Source: Ophiodon elongatus (lineage: Eukaryota > Chordata > Actinopteri > Perciformes > Hexagrammidae). Taken from it: 64,000 nucleotides of DNA. Both the position numbers and the translations under genes were made by a program. Under the pieces are notes generated by a model that saw only the letters and a program-made list of their open reading frames with translations, was not told the origin of the DNA and made no database searches. This document shows, in pieces, positions 56,885 through 64,000 of the stretch. How positions within the stretch are numbered: the first letter of the stretch is position 1; every line of letters begins with the position of its first letter. The stretch covers positions 1,550,001 to 1,614,000 of the forward strand of contig JACSYO010000469.1 in assembly GCA_016806645.1 (NCBI GenBank), given 5' to 3'.

Positions 56885-57060
56885 AGTACGTGTGGCCTCC
56901 TGGTGGCAAGCTAAGGTGTGGTACTGAAGGTTTGAATCCAGCTGACAGGCTTTGTTACCTCTCACCCACCAACACTTCATCTCTCTCTTTCTCTCTCTCC
57001 CGCTATTATTTCCCCGTCACTCTCCATTTCATTATTATCTCGCTTAGAAAAAAAAAAAAG
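56885..57060 (+). mobile_element. tRNA-derived SINE relic
   Basis: B box GGTTTGAATCC (56929-56939), then a C/T-rich body (CATCTCTCTCTTTCTCTCTC) and a poly-A end (about 57047-57058). Same general layout as the SINE at 33846 but more diverged. Confidence 0.5.
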
Positions 57061-60000
57061 ATTCCACCGGAGCTAAACTTTTTGAAAAGAAAGACAAACT
57101 TCTGTGTGAAAGGTGCTGTTGCTGAGTGAAGTGAGTGAGCTAAAACCGATGCATCGCCCGCCAGTCAGTCGTTCCGTTTTTTTTGGCGGTGTTTACTTTT
57201 GTTCCTCATTATAAAGAGACAATGAGTACACTCCAGAAAGGCAATAGGGTAATTATCAAAGCGTATTCATGCACAGAGTCAAGCACGGTCCCTGCATACC
57301 TGAGAGATCTATTGGAATTCAATACATCAGGTCAAACATATTCCTGCCAGTCGCCCTCACAATCGAGCACCATCTTGACATTCTTCGCAGCGGGTGTAGC
57401 ACTCTCTGAACATGGCTTGGTAATTGGCTTGTGTACATCGCTCTCTGATCATTTTGGATAGCGTGGCAGTGTTTGCTTCCCATTCTTTGTTGCCATGGTA
57501 GGTTGTGATTATTCGACATTTGGTTCCACTCACACACTTGTGTTGGTCTAAATTTAGAGGTTTTAGTTATTTGGCAGGTTGTAGATATAAAGAACAGTTG
57601 TGTTATTATACTGAATTGCTGTGGTATTTGGTCCAAACTTGATTTGGGTGTACAAATATATATATATCTTTTCAGTTTTCTTGCAGTTAACTGGTTGTAA
57701 AAACATTTGAGCGTGCATTCACCAAGAAGCACAGGCAAGAACAAAAAGACAGCTGATGTCAGAAAAGCCCTAAAATATCCAGTCAACATGTATCAAAGTG
57801 TAAAACAAAGAGCTTTGCGACATATACCAACAAACATGTAAAGGGTAGAAATGTGCCACTATCCTACATATGAGCTTTTAAACGGACACAGAACATTATA
57901 TTTGAACACCCACTGTTTGTCATTAAGAGTCAGGAAAACATTGCCAGCAAAAGCACACAGTTGGTGCAAGTCCCAAAATCTATAATTGAGCTTTTAAAAA
58001 AAAAAAACAAGTTCCAAATGAATTACATGCACCACATGTCATTGCAGTTCTGTTTTTTTGCTGCAGGCAACACACTTAACTGTGGTGCAACTGATACAAA
58101 ATCAGAAAATGTAGAAAATCTGGAGCTCGCGGCAAATGTTCTGCATGTTGGACTAACATGAGAGAGGGTCTGCAAAAAGTGTTGGCCATTTGTTTTCTTA
58201 TTATTCTGGTTCTCATTCAAATACAGTACATAACAAATCCTGAAGTCTTATTGTTGAGGGGAACATGAAATCTGTCATATAATTACAACAAATATACACC
58301 GAAGTAAAAAAGAGACAAATGTAACACAACATAAAAATAACATCTTCAGAAATGATATGACGAATGGCTCTTTATTCCCAAAGTAATCAGTAACCCCTGG
58401 CCATAGGTGCATAATTTATTCATAAATACTTTCATACATGTCCCTCTCTATTCACTTTCGCAGCCTTTGATCCAAGAAAGATCAAAAAGATAAACACTCT
58501 ATGCATCAAATGAACTCCTCATCGAGATGATCACATCTTTGGTCTTTGCTTTCCTTTCATCACTGGGTTTATTCTCTCTACCAAGTAGTTCATTCTACAT
58601 CTATTTGTGACAAATTCTCCACAGTAACAACCCCCAATTTAGCAGAAATCTCACCTGCCAGTGATACCAACTGATACATTTTAATTATCTTTCATTAACC
58701 CGCAGTACACAAGCTTAATGACCACAGTTCCGTTGTGTTTTTCTTGAGTGTGAGGTACGAGTGCTAACTGTATCTGTTGTCTAGAGGTGGGAGTTGTATT
58801 CTTTCTGAAGTTCATTTTTGCACGAGTGAAAAGGTTTTAATGATTCAAACATAGCTCATTTCTGGTTTATGCTGTTATTTATTTGAACTTGCGCTACTTA
58901 ACCAGTATTTCTGGAGGCGCCTGCAGCTGTTTTAGAGCTGAAGGTACGGGAGCGGCGCTCTGAAGTCATCCTGCTGCTCAGACCAAAGCTCATCTCTGAA
59001 CTTGGCTCTATGTGACTCCTACTCTCTGACCTCCCACACCATCCCTCTGCTCCAACAAATGGACCTACACACACTCAGATACAAAGCCATAATGCAATAT
59101 AACACAGCCTATTGCAAGAGCCTTGTGTTTGTGCGTTTGTATCTGTGTGTCAGAGAGCCTCCTAAATTGTTAAAACCTTCCCTTGTGTAATGCATCTCTC
59201 TCCGTATCTGGCATCTACTGTGAGATATATTCATTTCAGGATTCTTGGGATCGTATTTAATATGTCTTTTCGATAAAGTTTAGCCAAAACATGACATAAC
59301 CTCAATTATATAAAAGCACAGTTTGTTTCAGAGCCATACTGCCTCCTTCAAAAGATTGCATAAGGCATAAACTAAGGCAATAACAAAACCTACGTAGAAT
59401 CAGTTTTGAAATGTAGTTTGTCTTTTCATCCTAAACTCTACAGATTGTTAAAAACAAAGCGGCAGAAGGGAAAAGTTTAATTTACTCTTAAAACAAATTA
59501 TCTATATAATTTTTTTATATTCTTGTTTATGTGTTAGAAAGCAATTTGTTTGCATAATGAATTAAGTATATATACTTTATTGTTCAACAGACTTTTCGCT
59601 ATTCTTTCTGGGTCATCTGAGGATCTGAGCCGACTAAATGACCACAGTCAAGTTACGACTTAGCGATGAGCTGAAACTCTCTTTAAAGCTCTGTAAAGCG
59701 GAGGGGAGCTGCAGATTTAGGTGATCATTCTCTGTAGGTTTGTACAAGTGAACCCTAGAAAATTGTCTTTGATACATTTTTGTTACGTAAATATTGATTA
59801 TAGCCAGTAAAAAGGGAAAAAGAATCCCTCAGCAAGACTGCCTAACAAGCAAGCACGGCAAAAGCTAGCTTTACGTGTGCTGTGTTTTGTTCATCAGCCC
59901 CACCTCAACATTTGCATATTGAGATCCGATGACAATACTTGCAGAATCGAGGTAACAAGAATGTCTATCAACATCAGATGTAATCGCTAATGCCCTTATA

Positions 60001-61739
60001 GTAATGTACAGATACAGATCACATGTTAATATCAGGAGTAAATGGGGATTATTCCATTTAGTGAAGCTGCACGTTGTCCTTTTGTATATAGGATTGTCTG
60101 TTCTTTACATTTTCAATTAATCTTTTTTTTCTTTTGTACAGTATGTAGCGTACTAGGGAAACAGATAAGATCAGATAAATGAGGAAGGATGAAATCCATG
60201 ACACATTATAAGCTCATAGTATGTGCCTCAGCCTGCTGACCCACCATTTACATGATATAGGATTTTCTATCTGTTGTATAAGAGTTAGAGCTGCATTTTC
60301 TCATCTGTTTTTCTAAAAATCTGTTTTCTACAAACATGTTGTTTTTACCATGACAGAAACTGGGAATCTGAAAACTAAGATTAGTCTCAACTGAAATGTA
60401 AAGATCAAGATCAGATTGGTGTTGTTGACTGACTTCATACTGTCAGTTTGACTGTTTACATCTAAATGAGCTATATTTGTTAATGATGAGAAAAAAGGGC
60501 CGTAGTCCTCAGTAAGTCCTCCTGTGTCAGTCTGAGTCTCCATAAAGCCGTTCAGGACACGGTTATGAAATCATTGTTTCGGGGGCGAGTAATACTCTAA
60601 ATCTGGCTACAACTGCAGTGTTTCCCACACACAGGCTTTAATAGGGTGGGGTGCCTGGAAACATTAATGTGCAGGTATATTTTGAGACCCATATTTATAT
60701 ATCAGGCACTCCCCTCCTACCCTTGTTCATTTGGTTTGAGTACCTTCACATATACTTGTAAATTCTGTATTCTAGTTCAATATTGGGCTCTTTATACGGC
60801 ATGTTTTCCATTTATTTTTTATGTGACAGGACAAATTCATATCTGCTGATCAATGAAGCACAATGGTTTCATTCATCTGACTGATCAGTGGATTTAAAAA
60901 AAATAGCTATGAAAAGGCCAATAGATAGTCAAGGGCCGCAAGGACATCTTCAATTTGTTACTGTCGTACATTGATTTGGATGGGTACCAATTCAAATATT
61001 GAATCATTAATAAAAGGAAATATTAACAGCGTGCCAAAGTTTACAAGCATTGATGTGCTTAGTAACAGTCCAGACCTGGTTTCAAACTGCTGAATTATTT
61101 ACAATTTGCAGTGAAACATTAATGCTGGATTTCATGACTGTAGGCAAGAAAACAAAGCAGACAGTCTCTGAGACGGATGTAAATCAATCCCTGATTTCTA
61201 ATAGATGTAAGCTACAGTTTGAGCTTATAAATATGATGTAAAATAATGAATTAATAGGTGAATGAGTCAGATGTCATTCAGTAAGGCACGTTGGATAAGT
61301 AGGTCAAATAGCCTCTGGACAGCAGACATACTGCTTAGATACATGAAGCACAGAGACTCATCTCTTCCTCTTGACACCTGCTGTTCTGCCACAGGGCGCT
61401 GACCCAGGGCCTTGAACACTGCTCACCCCGACACACAACCACTCGCTAGCAAACTGAACAAACTGCCTCCGGGGAAAAATGTCCTCACAACTGAAGAAAA
61501 CTGGGCGCAGTTTTAACCCCTGGGGTCACGCTACTGGTGTTTTTACAGTTGACAGTAGGGAACAAATTCCCTGCATACATGTACAGTTTTCACTCATTCG
61601 TCATGTTCTAGGCAGCTGCACTAACCTGGATTTCTACATTCGCAATGGAAAAGAAAGGACTACATGTGATGTGAAAGGACCAAACGACAGAAATGTATCA
61701 CACAACTCTGCATTTCCCCTCAGCTCCACGGAGTGAGTT

Positions 61740-62180
61740 TGCGTCTTTCAGCTCGGTGTTTTGGGTTTAGGGCCCTGAACGCTCTGATGAAGCCGCTGTA
61801 CTCTACCTGCCCACCAAACAGCAGGCGGACAAAGTTAGCATCCACTAGCTTGCGAACACGAGACGTTTTGCAGCAGCTACAGAGCTAAATATTTCCTTTG
61901 ATGAAGACCTAAACAGAGCTAAAATGAAAGTGAATATCAAACTTAAATTCACAGAGCTGCCAGAAACCAAAGAAATGCCAAGTTTGCTCCGTGTCTTCTG
62001 GGTGTGTAATGGGCTGCTGTTTCATAACATATTCACCTTATCAATTTTGACAATATGTAAATGTTGTGCTTTACACGACGGCCCCCAAGAAATGTTGTGG
62101 TGCAGGTTTAAGAATCAGACATTTGCCAAAACAACACCACGAACCAACACCACGCAAGGATTTGGTGTGTTTTCTTTCCA
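61740..62180. mobile_element. Dispersed fish repeat relic
   Basis: Contains ACCAAACAGCAGGCGGACAA, then CAGAGCTAAATATTTCCTT and AGAGCTAAAATGAAAGTGAA, which I recall from a common teleost interspersed repeat. Degenerate; the plus-strand frame at 61924-62184 belongs to it and is not a gene. Confidence 0.45.
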
Positions 62181-63920
62181 GTAAATCAAATCAACGTCAT
62201 CCATCCATCCATCCGTCCACTTTTCACTACCAGTACTGATGCAGTACTGAGCCGTAATACCTCAAAGTCTTCACGGAGAATCAGTCCAGTCCTCCTACAG
62301 ATCTGTATAACATGTAGCTATTGTTTTGGAAGGTTATATTCTGTTGAATGTCTTAGTTGTTGTTTTTATTTTAATTATTTAATACTGTGGTTGTTGTCAT
62401 TAAGACACCTTTTATTTGTCTGATATCGGCCTCATTTTAGCATCAGCAACCTGATTTCACAGTCAGCAATACTAATACAATAAGACTAACAGCTGCTTAA
62501 AAGACGAGATCAATCTGTCATAAATTATTCTTTTAAGTTCAATTAAGAACCCCATACAATGGGGGTCGACACGCGTGTTCACAGCCGACACATGCTGTGC
62601 TAAATGTATTGGCACTAACGCACCTTTTAGCATATATGCTGTGAAAGACGTAACAGAAGCTCAGTCAGCTGAGCTTCACACAGGTGGTGCTGAGGATTTT
62701 AAACAGCCAAGTTTGCCTCTCAGGCGAAAGCAGGGCCTCTTGTTAGGAAGAATGATGCCTGCAACGGATTTCAGGAAATGAAAAAAATACTGCCTTTTCA
62801 GACAGGTTTTATTTTTTGGTAATTTTGTTCGGCAATTTAACAATCTGTAAGATGCCTATTGTGTTTTTTTCCCAACCCCTTCTTGGTTTATTGTGTTTCA
62901 AATGGAGCGTTATATAAGCAGCACTCCTCTCCTGCTGTCGTATGGGTGAATAAGAGGAGATCAAAAGGGAGGCGATAGAGAAAGAGTGTCTGCTGCCTTC
63001 TCTTCTTTATTCCCTCCACATTCTGCCAATGTGCAGCTCCCTCTAACTGCATGACTTGCCCTGGATTCTCTCTTTCTCTCTCCCTCTCCAGGACATTACA
63101 CTTTAATCTCATGTTCTCTCACTTTTTCTCTCGTGTCCCCCTTTTGGTCTCTTTGCCTCTCACGCTCCTTCCGTTGTTCATCACTCCATCCATCAATCCA
63201 TCTCTGCCTTTCTTCTTTAATCCCATGTTCTGTACTGCTTTGGCCCAGAGAATCCCATTCTAATCTGCTGTCTCAATATGGCCCTGTATGACATCTAATC
63301 CTGTGCTTGTATATTCACACGTGCGTGTGCGCGTGCACGTGCACATGCGTGTATGTGTGTGTGCACAGATGCATGTTTGTGTTTACATCCAGTGAGAGAT
63401 GTTTGGCAGTTTTGCAGAAATTAGTTAAACGATGCAACGTATTGATTTGTGTTGTATGTTGTCCTGCACAACATGAAGCAGGCCCTTATGTTGAGGGGGC
63501 GGGGGTGGGGTGTGTGTGTGGGGGGGGGTTATATTGTCATGTAAGAAGGGACATCGAGAGACAATCTTGACCCATCTGACACACATACAATAACAAGACC
63601 ACAAGCAATTATGAAAACCACACTGCTCATATGAAGAATGCAGGGAGGGATGAGGAAAGAGCGACGGCAGAGATGAGAGAAAACATGCAAGTGGGAATTC
63701 TATCTCTTTACAAAGTATAATCTCTCACTTTAATCTCCCTCTCTGCCTGTTTCTCTCTGAAGCCCTGCTGTTTAAATCTGACTTTTTTTTTCCCTTTTCT
63801 TTTTTTGTGCTCCAGCAGGTAGCTGCATAAATGATCACGCAGTCATAAAGTACAAGCACACATTTTTTCAACATGAGTAAAAAAAAGCCTGCGAGCACCA
63901 ACATGCCACCATCAGGAGCA

Positions 63921-63945
63921 ATTTATTTATTTATATATATATATA

Positions 63946-63992
<47 letters not shown>

Positions 63993-64000
63993 AAAATATA
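63921..64000. repeat. (TA)n tract at window end
   Basis: TA dinucleotides with T- and A-run interruptions, continuing to the last base. Confidence 0.9.

Larger units (their letters stand above)
41912..64000 (+). other. macrod1 intron 3, part downstream of flrt1 coding exon
   Basis: 22 kb of intron without a recognised exon. It contains a TCTCC repeat (44101), GT/CA runs (50839, 51749, 55417, 56591), purine-rich tracts (51390-51660, 52180-52440, 55040-55420), paired CCTCCACCAAGG elements (48374, 48730), a SINE relic (56885), a dispersed repeat (61740) and a terminal TA tract. The flrt1 promoter and first exon probably lie here. Confidence 0.65.

Overview
The window is vertebrate, almost certainly teleost fish, nuclear DNA. 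The evidence is three split genes whose exons read as fermt3 (kindlin-3), macrod1 and flrt1, plus fish-type interspersed repeats (LINE tails, tRNA-derived SINEs, small DNA-element relics) and abundant CA/GT microsatellites. These three genes are also neighbours on human 11q13 (known synteny), which supports the calls. No prokaryotic features were seen.

Layout. Bases 1-14658 hold the 5' part of fermt3 on the minus strand: four coding exons, the last cut by the window edge. The intron between coding exons 2 and 3 (278-11138) is filled by a tandem array of 29 plus-strand tRNA-Trp(CCA) units, 27 full length and two carrying small deletions. It also holds four LINE fragments. Intron 1 (11373-14534) carries a full-length tRNA-Trp pseudogene, a foldback element with 335-bp arms, and one solitary intact tRNA-Trp. 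Bases 14659-17014 separate fermt3 from macrod1, which lie head to head; this interval holds a near-perfect 40-bp hairpin. Macrod1 runs on the plus strand with exons at 17015-17423, 18226-18324 and 20144-20251. Its third intron then runs to the end of the window, more than 43 kb. Nested in it on the minus strand is flrt1, whose whole coding region is one exon (39695-41896). The rest of that intron is microsatellites, SINE and DNA-element relics, and unrecognised sequence.

Function. Fermt3 is an integrin activator of blood cells. Macrod1 is an ADP-ribose hydrolase, usually mitochondrial. Flrt1 is a synaptic and guidance adhesion receptor. Nothing suggests they share a pathway; they are syntenic neighbours. 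The unusual part of the window is the tRNA-Trp array: 18 of the 30 tRNA genes are identical over 72 nt, it has a higher-order repeat of four tRNAs per about 1.62 kb, most copies lack a nearby T-run terminator, and all lie antisense to the host gene. Many short open frames over the array and the CA repeats are artefacts and are not annotated.
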